A stretch of 64,000 bases of DNA from Paulownia fortunei (lineage: Eukaryota; Streptophyta; Magnoliopsida; Lamiales; Paulowniaceae). The translations under genes were made by a program, and so were the position numbers. Below, in pieces: positions 48,651 through 60,869 of this stretch. The stretch spans positions 3,899,278 to 3,963,277 of the forward strand of contig CM033110.1 of the NCBI GenBank assembly GCA_019321725.1, read 5' to 3'. Below the pieces are notes generated by a model that saw nothing but the letters and a program-made list of their open reading frames with translations, was not told where the DNA came from and ran no database searches. How positions within the stretch are numbered: the stretch's first letter is position 1; the number at the start of each line of letters is the position of its first letter.

Positions 48651-50280
48651 GTTGGGCATTTTCTTAAGAGTATCTGCAAAAAGAATGTTGATATGAATTT
48701 TCTTAAAGATTTCAAAAAAATTTGCAAATTGTGAATCAATCTTTTTCTTTTGAAATCTTTGTGGAAAATGAATAGGAACATTAAATTTAGGAAAGTTTCA
48801 AAGTTAGGAGTAAATTTTAGCTTCTCAACCCCTATTTGTTCATTTGATTGCATTTCTTCTTCCTTTGGTTGTTCCTCCATAGGACTTTGACTTGAAGTAC
48901 TTGTCAATAACTCATCAATGTTAGAACTTTTCATTTTCAGTCCCTTGATTTTGGTTCCACTTCAAAGTTTGATAGCTTTGTAATGCTCTCTTAGATTGAT
49001 TTTCGTATTACTTGGAAAGTTTATTTTTTATATTTTTTAGCATTAAATTCAGTAGCAAGCTGTCTAATTTGAATTTCCATTGATTTTATTTGAGCTACTA
49101 AAGTTGAGCTAGGTGCCCCAATTAAGTCTCAATGTTGTCTATCTTTGCTTCATCCTTATTCAATCGGGCTCTTGTCTAGCTAATGAAAGTGCTTAACAAA
49201 TCCTCCAATGATGCCTTTTTCTCACCTACTTGAGGGTTGAGATTTGGTGTATTGTTGTAACTCAGTTGGGGTTGAAGCACATTTTGATTGTTGGTATAGA
49301 AAAAATTCTCATGATTTTTAAGCCTCGAATGGTAGTGAGTAGGTAACAGATTTCTCCTAAAATTGAAATTTTTATTATTCACAAAATTTACCTGCTCATT
49401 ACCTTTAGTTTCCATAAATGAAGTGCTAGTGGATGCCATGGAATCCACTCCTTGAGAAGCTCTAATAGAAGTCCAAGCTACACATTGGTTAGAAAGAGCA
49501 GAAACTTGTGCAATTAATTGTGTAAATGAATCTGCCTCAAGAACATTGACAACCTTTTTAATGGAACACCTCTCAGAAGGCCATTGATAACCTTTAGTAA
49601 CCATCTCCTCAAGCAAAATATGGTCTTCGTCTGCGGTCTTAGACGTCAAATCTGCAGTCTTAGACATCAAAGTTCTATCTACAGAAGCATCTATTATAGT
49701 TGGAGTTTACCCATCCAACCATTGTAGAAGTATTGTACCTGCAACCAATCCTCATAACTATGTTGAGGACAACTTCTTAGAAAATTCTTAAACCTCTTCC
49801 AAGCTTCATATAGTGACTCAAAATCTTGTTGGCGGAATTGAGCTATCTCACTCTTGAGTTGAAGTGTCTTGCTTGGTAGAAAATACTTAGCAAGAAATTT
49901 TTAACCATAGCCTAGCATTGTCCCAAAGTGAGAATGGAAATAAGTGAAGTCTAATGGAATCGTTGGGCACTCAATTCATTTTGATGGTATCATAAATCTC
50001 CAAAAATAATGTTAAGTGTGCATTAGGATCCTCTAATGCACTTTTTCCAAATTAATTATGTTCTATCATGCTAATAAGAGCCGATTTAAGTTCAAAATTA
50101 TTGGCATTGATCAGTTGTTGAGCTATCTCGGAGTAGTTTTAGTTCATGGTTGGTTGAAAATAGTCCCAGATAGCTTGTTGTGGTGGTGATGGTTGTAATG
50201 GAAGATTGTCGTTCGTTCACATTAGTATTGTTGATGTTATCCACATAACTTGATTGTTAAATCTTTTTGCTGCTCTAATA
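48651..50280 (-). pseudogene. Athila-like gag, degenerate
   Basis: Residues SIRLHLFPFSLWDNARLWL (about 49955-49900) match the FPFSLRDKAKxWL block of Athila gag. VTKGYQWPSER (49602-49570) is followed by LEADSFTQLIAQVSALSNQ and, downstream, SRLKNHENFFYTNN. An acidic, Ser-rich part follows (NIDELLTSTSSQSPMEEQPKEE, quoted residues from about 48925). The longest open stretch is 49176-49670. Frame changes occur about every 200-500 bases. Confidence 0.75.
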
Positions 50281-50489
50281 GCTCAAAGAGTCTGCTCGAT
50301 TTTTGAATCAAAATAATCTAAGTTAAGGCTCCTAGCCTTATGTATACAAATACGTATAATCCAATGTAAGGCAAGACAACATCAAAATATAGAAAAAAGT
50401 AAAAACAATCTAAACTAAAATCAAGACTAAGTCATAACAATATTAATATAATTATGATAAAACAATCCCTGACAATGGAACCAAAAATT

Positions 50490-52223
50490 TATTCGTAGAA
50501 TATTTTACAAACCACAAGTACACGGTATCAAATTTTAATACAACAGTGAGTTGAGTATCATATCCACAAGGATTGTCATAAAATATTTCATCAAGTACCA
50601 TAGTTCAAATATTTCCAATTTTATCTAGAAAATTGAGTGATGATTGGTAAACAAAGTAGAGTAAGATAAATAATGCAAATGCAATAGTGGAGTTCTTAAA
50701 AGCAATACAACAAACACTTTCTGAGTAAGAAATTCTAAAGAAATGATTCACATAATTATCATCTATGTTCTTTCTTTCAAAACTTATCAATTTAAGTTAA
50801 CAACATATGTAAGTTAAGAATTTCTAAGCTCGTCAGTTCCCTCTCTCAAGTACTGAATTGACTATAAGTTCCAACATGAATTTCAATATCTCTGTAAAAG
50901 TTCAAGAATAAAACTCTACAAAAGTTCAATTAATTCTTCTTCAAATTTTCAAAGGTTTCATAAGTTTCTTAACTTTATGATTCCTATGTTGTGTTATCCT
51001 TATGATTATGTATAATCTTTCATCTCTCGAGTATCGAATTTCATACATCAGACAATCTTAATTAATGGACAAATAATCAAGATACTATACTAAACAAGAT
51101 AATACAAAAAAGATGAATAACTTGAGCTAACATTGATTAGAACTCAAAACATGGGATCAAATAAGGTTACATCATCTTCTAGAAAGACAAGTTTAATACA
51201 TTATAGATGAATACAACTTCAAGAAATACATAAGAAAGAAGATGAAAATGGTTCACTAATTTGTGAAATAAGAGGAATGGTTGAAGCTCTCCTTGTCTCC
51301 AAGAATGGCTCTCTTGGTTTGTGTCAATCTTCCCTTTTTAACTTCTCAAGATGATGCCCCCTTTTCCTCAAGAGTCTTTCAAAAACCCCTAAAATCCTTC
51401 CCCTTTTCTTAGATTTTCCCCATTTTTGTCTGCACCAAATTCCATTTTCTTAGCAAGTTGTTCCCCCCACGAGATCCCCAAACTATTTTTAGAAGCTGCC
51501 TTTTATAGTTTCCAACAATTAATATCCAAAATTCGAGTCAAAAATTATACTTTCAAAATTTTCACGTCGTTTGGCACATTGGCTCAGAAGAACTATGCTT
51601 AGGCACCATATATTCTATTTGCAGCAACTTTGAAAGGTGCCTAAGCTTGAAAGAATGATGCCTAGGTGCCATGTATTCTATTTTTTACACTTAGGCACGT
51701 AGGATCTTTCTTCTTGCAAACCATTTTTGAGTTATTTTTATTCTGAATTAGCTTTCTGTATCTTCTAATTAATCTAGCCTTGGATTTCCATAATGCTTGA
51801 ATCAACTCAATATGAAATTAGTGGAGAGAGTTATGCCTAAAATACCAAGATGTGTCATCAAAAAGTTTCAGTCCAGTGCTGACTCTTGAACCTGGCTTTT
51901 CTCATTAAAATTGAAAGAATTGGATTTTATGGTAAATATAAAGTTGTATATCTATCTTTTGACTTTTCAACAAATCAATAATCAAGTCAATATGATATTA
52001 GAGCAAAGAGTTATGATTGAAATACAAACGCTCCCATTAGTAGCACCATAATGCAAGTTCTTCAAAATTTCAACCTAGTTTTTGTTTCTTCCTATTTTTT
52101 TCTCATTTTGCCATTACATACAAGATTTCAAACTAAATGCATAAAAAGTAACATAAACACTTAAAAACAAACCAAATGTTAATCAAAAGGCATATGAATT
52201 ATTGGTATAAAACCAACTTATCA
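50490..52223 (-). repeat. 5' LTR of the Athila-like element
   Basis: 1734 bp. On the minus strand from TGATAAGTTGG (52223) to ATTCTACGAATA (50490). It carries diverged copies of the GCTTAGGCACC / CCTAGGTGCC stretches (51590-51700) seen in the partner LTR. Confidence 0.85.
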
Positions 52224-52656
52224 CTATCCCTATTGCAACATAGCTAGTGTTAGGGCCTCTTTCTTTCATAAGAGTTTTTTCTTAGTCCCCCTTGTAAGAT
52301 CATCAATAAGCTTGGGCAATACTTTGATTTCTTTGCACAAAAAATCCAGTGTGTCAGTGGGTTTCTTCTTGAAACTTTAAGAAACTAGTAACTTGTAGAT
52401 GAGATAAGGAAATGGAAGTATGCCATGTATAATATGTTGTCCGGCTTGCCTAAAAATTACGTCAAAGATGAGTTTTCCTATGTTTATAGGATGTCGAGTT
52501 CCAATGCAAAACAAGATACTAGCTTGCTTCTTAACAACGACAGTGATATTCAAAACAGTTAGATATCCCAATTTTGTAAAGAATGGCATATATTAGTGTG
52601 ACTTAGCTGTAAGAAAAACCAAGAAATCAAGCCACTCAAAAATGTTCCCTCTAGTC
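52224..52656 (-). pseudogene. Copia F extra ORF, middle part with plant-transposon-like domain
   Basis: Minus strand: MPFFTKLGYLTVLNITVVVK, SILFCIGTRHPINIGKLIFD, QAGQHIIHGILPFPYLIYKLL (52589-52380), then KKPTDTLDFLCKEIKVLPKLIDDL. The pattern hydrophobic-G-x-x-x-IN(I/V)G-x-x-I-...-LPFP-x-LI resembles the putative plant transposon protein domain found in retroelement ORFs of unknown function. It is bounded left by the Athila element and right by the hAT element, both inserted into it. Confidence 0.6.
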
Positions 52657-53669
52657 TAGGGGTGGGCATTCGGATTCGGATTTTCGGATCCCGATCCGAT
52701 CCGATCGGATAAAATTTGATCGGGTCGGATTTTTTTAAAAAATAATCGGATATCGGTTACCCGATACCCGATTAAAAGAAATCGGGTCGGTTTTCGGGTA
52801 GAAATATTTCTACCCGAAAATCCGATCGGGTACCCGACATTTAAAAAAAAATTAAAAAATAGGTGGAAAAATAGTTAAGGGGCAGCCGGGCAGTGGGTTC
52901 TAGAACTTGGTAGGTTTCATCTTCATTACAAATCTCTTTTGTCCGCCTCATTTTCCCTGATTCCCTCTCTCTCTCTACTTTTTCTCTTTCTCTCCACTTT
53001 TTGTTCTCTTTCTCTTCTCTCATTATTACTTTTTTTTAACACTTCAATCTTCATCACCCTCACCTTCAACCTCACCCGTACAAATCCTTCACCTACTCTC
53101 ATTCTAAACTCTACTTGGTAAAGGTATGTTTTACTACTTTTTTTATTATGTTTGTCTTTTTTTTATTAATCGTTGAGTTGAATGTCTTCAACAATCTTGA
53201 AGAAAATATGAGTTTTATTATTTTTATTTTTGATATTCATGTGATATATACCTAAGCTATTTTTGTATGTTAAAAATTATTAAATCCTTATTTGATGGAT
53301 TCAGTCTTTGATGATAGTGTGGCATACTAGGGAAATTAAGTTATTTTATTTGAATTATATTTTTGTTTTATTTTTTGTTTCTTTTTTTCTTTCTATTGAT
53401 TTTGTGATTCTTGAATCTTGCAGATGTCAGGTTCACGAGATATATCTGAGGATTTTTTGGTGCAGTAAAATTTCAATTTCAATTTAAAAAAAAAAAAAAA
53501 ACGAACCCGAACCCGAACCGTCGGGTTATCCGAATTTTTCGGGTACCCGAAATGTCGGGTACCCATAAATTTTGGATTGGTGTCGGGTAGCATTTTACGC
53601 TACCCGACAAATCAGGTACCCGATCCGAAAATCCGAAAACCCGACTACCCGACTCGATGCCCACCCCTA
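52657..53669. mobile_element. Non-autonomous hAT element with perfect 8-bp duplication
   Basis: 1013 bp with inverted ends TAGGGGTGGGCAT (left) and its complement ATGCCCACCCCTA (right, 53657-53669), the terminus of many plant Ac/hAT elements. It is flanked by identical CTCTAGTC at 52649-52656 and 53670-53677. Subterminal regions are crowded with CGGGTACCCG and CCGATCCGA motifs, likely transposase-binding repeats. The inside keeps a CT-rich leader (52960-53115), an intron-like GTATGT (53124) to TTGCAG (53423), then a short open frame MSGSRDISEDFLVQ (53424-53465) that ends in TAA. That is the expected start of a gene whose body was deleted. Confidence 0.88.
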
Positions 53670-53677
53670 CTCTAGTC

Positions 53678-54847
53678 AATTATGTTACAATTAAATCAAA
53701 ATCCTCCAATAATGGCAAATATTCAGGATTGGGAGATCCATAAAACTTATTGATCATAGTCGAAAGAAAATCAAAAATATTATTTTTGACAAACACTTGT
53801 CCAAATCTACCTGAATTAACATCGTTAACTTTTTCAAATAAATTTGCATAAACACATACACCACAACCCTGACCAATGGTTCAGCTTTAATTATGGCACC
53901 CAACAATCCTCTTTGTTCCAAGAAAGCAACTATTGCCAATTTTACATATTGTGACATATCTATAAGTCATTTATAATGTATTTTTCATTTAGAAACATAC
54001 CCCTATAGTTTTTTATTATCAATAGAATAGAAGAGAGAAGATAAGGAATGACTTATCTTAGAGAATCAGAATTGGACACTTCTCCTTGAATGGGCTTAGA
54101 TGGTGGCTCTATTTGTTGCTCTAAATTAAAGGGTTTAGTGTCAGATTATGAATTGTCAACAACTTTAGCAATTTCGTTCAACCATGATGATCACTGAGGA
54201 CAGTCTTATGAATTTCTTCCTCTGGTTCATAGGTTGGAGCATTATTAACATCTTGCTTTTGCCCTTATGTACTCTAGAATTTCTACTTGATTGTGTAAAC
54301 TTGGGAACCAAGAAAGATAGACACTATGTGATTGTAACTATACAGGAGTAGGTTAACTCGTACTTGTTGCTACAATAGGATCAAAAGATGCATCCTGTGT
54401 TGTAATAGACGAACTCTCAAGGCGCCCAATTAAAAAAATTGCATAATGTCCACAAGATTTTGTGGTGTCTCTAGCGTACATTAGTGTCCTCATCAAGTTG
54501 GTTAATATTTATCTCCATGTGACTATCAAAATCACTAGGTGAAATTTTTTAGGAATTTCTCTACCACAAGAAAAGTGAGATTCAAGGTATCCTTCAATTA
54601 ACAGAGGAATTGGGTTTTCTTTTTCTTCACACAGGACTTCTTCAACCCATGGAGATATGACAGGAACAGATGCTAAAGGGTCATACACCATGAATGGAAC
54701 TCATTATTTAGGTTCTACTGTAGTCTGACTTAAACACCTTGGAGCAGAGGATGAGCCAGTTCTACCTCTAGCCAAATTTCTTCCACCTCGTCTTGAAGAT
54801 TGGGCTTTTTTGAAACTCCCCATGGTTAAGCCCCTTGTTTTCACCAT
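53678..54847 (-). pseudogene. Copia F extra ORF, N-terminal part
   Basis: Lies downstream of the RNase H stop of copia F. The first ATG (54847) gives MVKTRGLTMGSFKKAQSSRR, then a GR-rich basic patch (GGRNLARGRTGSSS). Two stops (TAA TGA) follow TTVEPK, and the same frame continues as VPFMVYDPLASVPVISPWVEEVLCEEKENPIPLLIEG to 54509, after which it decays. SIRE-type elements are known for an additional ORF after pol, often called env-like; I see no signal peptide or membrane segment here. Confidence 0.55.
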
Positions 54848-55239
54848 GTATTATGCCTAAATGGGATGAAAGGGACAAAAGATAGAATAAGAAAATGTTA
54901 AAGTAAAAAGTAAAATAATGGCTATGAAAAATTATAGATTATGTCAACAAATATAGCCCTAATGTTTGCACAAAAATCCCGCCAAAAATATATAAATATT
55001 AAGGAACTTTTTTGAAATGTTTTTCAAGTTATATTTTGCTAAGTTTTTCCAAGTTGAGACACACAATTTGACTATTCAAAATTGCATGTAGAGAAATACA
55101 GTATGCCTAATGCAGTTCTGCCATAAAACACAAATAATTCTAAATAAACTGACATGTCCTAACAATCCTCTAATTTGTTGCAACATTTAGGAATGAACAT
55201 ATATGCCATCAAGTTGAAATATTTAAATACGCATGCGGT

Positions 55240-58200
55240 TTACAACACACAAGTTCCTAGAGATTTTCTCAAGGAATCAAAACAGAGTACATCAAAAGGT
55301 TTGGTAAAGATGTCAGCAAGTTGTTTATCTATTGCAACATAGTATGTTATCATAGTCTTCTTTTCAACCAAGTCCCTAATAAAGTGACGATGGATATCTG
55401 TTGCATAGTTCTAGAATGTTGAATAAGATTCTTAGATATGTTAATTGCACTTGAATTGTCACAATAAACATATAGTACTTCTTGTTCAATGCCATAGTCT
55501 TCTGGTATCTATTTTATCTAAAGAAGTTGAGAGTAGTAATTGCCAGTCACAGTGTATTCTGATTCTATTGTTGGCAAAGAAACATAGTTTTGTTTCTTGT
55601 TGTGCCAAGAAATCAAGTTATTTCCCAAGCAAAAACATCCTCCAGTTGTGATCTTTTTATTGTCAATATATCATGCTCAACCCGCATTACTGAAACCTAC
55701 AAGAGTTGAGTTAGTGTATTTATAGTACCAAATACCAAAATCAGACGTACTAATTACATACCTTATAATACGTTTTACAACACCTAAATGTGATTCTTTT
55801 AGGTTAGCTTGGTACCTTGCACACACACCAACACTGAAATAAATATCTGGCCTACTTGCAATTAGATACAATAGACTACTTATCATACTTCTAAACAACC
55901 TTGGATTAATTGGCCTCGTCATCTTTTTGATAATTTATTGCTTGTCCCCATAGGAGTTTTCAAACGTTTGGTGTTCTCAAATCCAAATCTTTTGACTAGG
56001 TTCTTATCATACTTAGATTGAGAAATGAAAATTCCATCTTTAAATTGCTTGACTTGTAAATCTCACCAACCATACTTATTTCAAATTCATGAGACATTTT
56101 GACTAACAAATTCATCAATTTTGGTTTGAGAAGTATAACCAAAGACTATATCATGAACATATATTTGTGCAATATTGATAGCAGGCTTAAACATTTGGAT
56201 GAATAAAGATTTATCTACTCTCACTCTCTCTTGTATCATTCTTCAACCAAAAATTTTGTTTGCCTCTCACACTAGGCTCTAGGAGATTGTTTCAAAACCA
56301 TACAGAGCATTCTTTCAACTTAAAAACATACTTAGGAAAGTATAGATCCTCAAAACCTTTTAGTTGCTCAACATATGCTTCTTCATTCAAAATTTCATTT
56401 ATAGTGGCACTTTTTATATCCATTTGAAACAATTTGAACTTCAACAAACATGTTATGGCTAAAAGCAAATGAATGGACTTTAGTACAGCAACTAGTGGAA
56501 ACGTTTCATCAAAGTCAATGCCTTCTACTTGAGTGTACCATTGAGCTACCAACCTAGTGTTATTTCTTGTAATATTACCAAATTCGTCAGTTTTATTTTT
56601 AAAAATTCATTTGGTTCCTTTTAAATTGCATTTTTAGGCCTAGGCACAAGATACCATACATCATTTCTAACAAATTGTTCTAGTTGTTCTTGCATGGGCA
56701 ATGACCTAAAGTTCATAAAGTAAAGCTTATTTTACATGTTTGGGTTTAATTAATGAGATGAAACAAACATACCTTGTCATGTGTTGGTAACTTTCCTAAG
56801 CTTGTCCCTAGGTTATCTTACTTCATTAAGGGCAATGATTTGGTCAGAAGGGTGGTTCTTTTGAATTCTGGTTGGAGAAGCTCTTTGAGTTGTTTCAGTG
56901 TTGTCACTCTTCTCTATTTCATATTCAGTTTCTATTATTGCAACCTTTTGTCCTTATGTGGATTCTGTTGCAATATCGACTGCAACAGTGATTTGAATAG
57001 TATTCTGCTCAATTGTTTTTCACCACTAATCCTAAAAATCTTTCCTTTTATTGACCCATATGCAAGCACAATATAATCATCAATGACAAAGGATTCCATG
57101 ACGTTTGGGTTCTCATATTGTATGCATAATATGCCTTACTATTTAATGAATAGCCAAGAAAAACTCTTTTATCACTCTTAGCATCAATTTTTCTCAACTG
57201 TTCATGATCATTTAATATGTAACATGAATAACCAAAAAATATGAAAATAGCTAACATTAGGTCTTTTTAGCTTTCCAAATTTCATATGGAGTTTTTTTAG
57301 TACTTAGGCTCTAGTAAAGTCGATTAATGATATAACACGTAGTATTCACTACATCTGTCCAAAAACAAATGGTGACCTTTATAATTCAACATAACACGAG
57401 CCATCTCTTGGTGGCTTTTGTTTTTTCTTTCCACTACACCATTTTGTTGTGATGTCTTTGTACCTGAAAACTCATGTGCAGTGCATTGTTTATTACAAAA
57501 AAATAGTAAAGATAGACTTTTAAAATTCTTTTCTATTATCACTTCGAATTCTTATTATCTTACTAATATTGTAATTTTTTATTTTTCAATTTTTTTCAAA
57601 GTTTCTTAAACACAAGAAATGTAATAGATTTTTTGTTTAATAAAATCTACTCATGTAAATCTTGAAAAATAATCCACACAAACAAATACATACATTTTCC
57701 CCAATACTTTCTACATGCATTAGTCATATAAGGTCTATGTGGAAAAGTTCTTAAGTATGTGTTTTTTCTACTTTCCTCTTGGATTCCTTTTATTTAATTT
57801 TAGCACACCAAGTATAGATCCTGTATTTACAATGCTAGTTAGAGTTATGAAGTTTACATGTCCTAGTTTTTTATGCCACAAATTATCTAATTTTATATTG
57901 TAGCATATATGAGGTTGTTGCAATAGTATCAGATGATCGAGAGCTAATTAAATTAATACACACGTGTCAATTTTGTCAAATACTTGAAATTTATCTTTAG
58001 TAAACCTCACAAAAAGATTCTAATCATAGAACTGACTAATACTGATCAGATTTGCCAAAATCCTTTCACATTGATAACATTCTTTAAACTTGGTAGACCT
58101 TCAGCATTGAGTACTCATTTTCCAAGTATTAGCATTTTTTTTCCCTCTCCAAAATTCATATTTCTTTCAATCATACTTTGATAGTCCTCAATATTTTCCT

Positions 58201-58260
58201 ATCACCTGTCATATGTCTGAAGCATCCAGTGCTAAATTTCCATAAGTCAATAGTACAAAG
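55240..58260 (-). pseudogene. Copia F pol: protease to RNase H, degenerate
   Basis: Minus strand. Protease/pre-integrase STGCFRHMTGDR (about 58225-58190); integrase HEFSGTKTSQQNGVVERKNKSHQEMAR (57480-57400, TPQQNGVVERKN-like) and IDAKSDKRVFLGYSLNSKAYY (57190-57125); reverse transcriptase VAQWYTQVEGIDFDETFP (56552-56500), FKLFQMDIKSATINEILNEEAYVEQ, then YVHD at 56161-56150 instead of YVDD; RNase H region MTRPINPRLFRSMISSLLYL (55922-55860), SRPDIYFSVGVCARYQANLKESH, and the end LADIFTKPFDVLCFDSLRKSLG before a stop near 55243. Frames change repeatedly. Confidence 0.85.
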
Positions 58261-60140
58261 CTTTTAAAAAAGTATATGAAATAAGATATCTAAGATAAGT
58301 CTTCATTTCCTAGATTTTTCATTGAGATGCATTCTTTAAGCAATTTTGATCCTAGGAGCATGTTTCAACAATTGATGTTCATGTTCCTACTTTGTAGAAT
58401 ATGGTAAGCTAAAACACATATCAAGATGAATATGTCCTGGCAGATTGCAAAAATAACAAATAGGAATAAACCTCTTTACATTAGACTTTTAAAGAACAAG
58501 TTTATTTTTGTCAAAAATAGACTGAGGAGGAAGAGTTTTCGTTACAAAGATATTTTTGGATTTAGAGAACTCACTAGTAGTTTTTGATTTAGATGACTCA
58601 CCAGTGTAACCCAACCCATAATGATCTCCACTTGGTTTAACCATGGTGAGAATTTCACCTAATTTTCCTTCATTAGAATTCAGTTTCATCATTTTTATGC
58701 ATTATTTAATTCTAGCTTAATCTCATGCAACCTTTCATCCTTGTCAGCAATAAGGAGATCAAACTTAAATATTTAGTTTTTCAATTATTCTTTCTCCTTG
58801 TTTAGTACAGTAACCTACTCCTCAAGTGATTTATTTCTCTTACATACCTCGATCTAATTTTGAAACATTTCACTATACATCTGGTTGATATCCTTAGCAC
58901 TACGCTCATCATCATTGCTAGCCTTTGAATCAATATATTGCAAGTCTTCTTCCAGGCGCTTTATATATATTGTAGTAGATGAAGTTAGACATGTTACATT
59001 GTAACATACCTTTGCGATGTTGCAACAGAACCAATAGGATTTTTCTGACTCATATGGAAATTGTGGCTACCAGTTTTCAAAGAAAAGGCCTTGTGTTTAC
59101 TTACATGTTCCTCTACATCATCCTCCTGACTTTTCTTAGATTCTTCGTCACTCCATGTGGTGTCAAGTGAACAAACCATCCATTTGAGTGTGTTGGCACA
59201 TTCAGTTTGCATGTGTTCAAATCCCTCACATTCATGACATTAAATCTTCCTATTGTTCCTATCATCAGAAAGATTAGCAACTTCTTTACCTTTTTGGGAT
59301 TGTTGGATTTTTTGTTCATTTTTTTGAGAAAATCTCCAAAATATTTTGTTAAAAGTGTGAGAGAGTCTGACATATCATTACTGTCCTCTGGTTTAGTTGT
59401 TAATTTTGGGATTTCTATTTGAAATGCAAAATTATTTTCCTTATCTCTTCTGTTGTGATTGATGTTCAGTTAAAATGTTTGAAAGGCACCTATCAACTTG
59501 TCCAATCTCAATGTTGTACATCACGAGTTTCATCTATGGCGGTAGCCTTATATGCAAACATTTCTATTAGTGATCTCAAAGTTTTTCGAACAAGCTAGAA
59601 ATTTGAATATTTTTTTTGCCAAGTGCTTGGGTTTCATTTGGTATGTCAGATAGATTTACATTAAAAGTGACAATTATCTTATTGTCTTTCGTCCTAAGAT
59701 TTTTAAATCTTTAGACAAAAAATATAGTTTGGATATTTTGACAGATGTTCTTTCATATGCAGTTTGCAATATTTCTCAAGCCTCCTTAGCACATTCATAT
59801 GTTGCAATCAATTTAAATTAATTAGCATCAGCAGCCTTAAAAATTGCATTTAGTGCCTTAGAGTTGTAATTAGCAGTTTTCTCCTCCTCAGCGCTCCATT
59901 GGTCCTCTAGCTTAAGAACCACATCTTTATTTTTATTTGTCATCACAGGTTTTTTCCAGCCTATTATAATAGCATGCCATGCCTTTTCGTCCAATGATTA
60001 GTGAAAGCTCTCATTTTCGCTTTTTAGTAAGAGTTGTTCAATCTTTCCAACAATGGAGAGTGTGTTGTTGATGCTCCTTCGCGAAGATGTCTAATCCTGG
60101 ACGTTTAATAGATCAACTCCGAAAATCTCACTAAGTATAT
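58261..60140 (-). pseudogene. Copia F gag, degenerate
   Basis: Minus strand. LDEKAWHAIIIGWKKPVM (59993-59940), then EDQWSAEEEKTANYNSKALN and AIFKAADAN (59915-59840), the KLIATYECAKEA block, a CCHC knuckle CHECEGFEHMQTEC (about 59240-59200), an acidic SDEESKKSQEDDVEEH tract (59155-59105), and KPSGDHYGLGYTGESSKSKT (58640-58580) near the end. These blocks in this order are typical of SIRE/Maximus-type gag. TAA and TGA codons occur inside conserved blocks. Confidence 0.8.
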
Positions 60141-60165
60141 TTATTGACCAGCTCTTTATGCCAAT

Positions 60166-60869
60166 TGAAAATTTTGTTTAAGTGTTATTATCAACTCTAA
60201 CTTAGTCAGGTTTGTAACAAAGTGCAAAAAGTAAAAAATCGACATAATGCTTTAGATACAAAAGTATCCTACATGCACGAGGTCACGCCCTAAAAATGAA
60301 CAATTCACTAATTCAAATTACAAATATAATAATTTGACTTATTAAAAAATATGACTCTCTTTATTAACATCATTCTCGTACAATTCAATTAGATGAATGT
60401 CCAGCTAGATCTCCTCGACTTTGAATCTGCACTATTGAACTCCCTTCTATTCTGACTCCTTCAAACTGATCTTCAACTTCTTCTCTCAAAGAATGAAACC
60501 TTTCTCTCTAAGGGTATTTTTGAACAAGTACACTACTTAAAAGCCTTGAAAGTCGTGTAGTTGCTTGGTTCAAGTGCTACACGCATTCTTCTTCTTTTTT
60601 AATCTTTTATTCAACAATAATTAAATCCAAACCAATCTTTAAATCATGTAGATATACTTCACATATTTTATAAGATATTCTAATAAGTTTGCCTTATCAT
60701 ATTTTATCTTGTAAATTATTTCTTTGAATATTTCTATCCAATAATATCACTATCAAATCTACACAAGATCAATCAAATTTGTTAATAATATATTTTAGCA
60801 ACTTATAAAAGGTAAAACAATTTAATTCCATAATTCTTGTTCATGACAAAGCCAATCAAGATTCTAACA
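60166..60869 (-). repeat. 5' LTR of copia F
   Basis: 704 bp. On the minus strand from TGTTAGAATCTTGATTGGC to ...AAACAAAATTTTCA, followed by the primer-binding-like ATTGGCATAAAGAGC. Confidence 0.85.

Larger units (their letters stand above)
41861..52223 (-). mobile_element. Athila-like Ty3/gypsy retrotransposon nested in copia F
   Basis: Minus-strand element of about 10.4 kb with LTRs 50490-52223 (5') and 41861-43655 (3'), starting TGATAAGTTGG on the minus strand. Behind the 5' LTR lies TTGGTTCCATTGTCAGGGA (minus, about 50485-50465), a diverged form of the tRNA-Asp primer-binding site used by Athila/Tat elements. Flanks CTACG (41856-41860) and CTATC (52224-52228) match at 3 of 5. Gag-pol occupies 50280-45227. 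About 1.5 kb without a gene lies between pol and the 3' LTR (43656-45226), including the CCCCCAAACTTAA block common in this lineage; no env-like frame is recognised there. Confidence 0.85.
40535..60869 (-). mobile_element. Copia F: SIRE/Maximus-like Ty1/copia retrotransposon
   Basis: Minus-strand element framed by LTRs at 60166-60869 (5') and 40535-41308 (3'), with flanking CTTAT (40530-40534) and CTTAC (60870-60874), 4 of 5 matching. Next to the 5' LTR lies a primer-binding-like site ATTGGCATAAAGAGC (60165-60151, minus). Order on the minus strand: gag, protease, integrase, reverse transcriptase, RNase H, then an additional open reading frame before the 3' LTR. Removing the Athila element (41861-52223) and hAT element (52657-53669) leaves about 9 kb, the usual size of SIRE-type elements. 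Confidence 0.85.
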
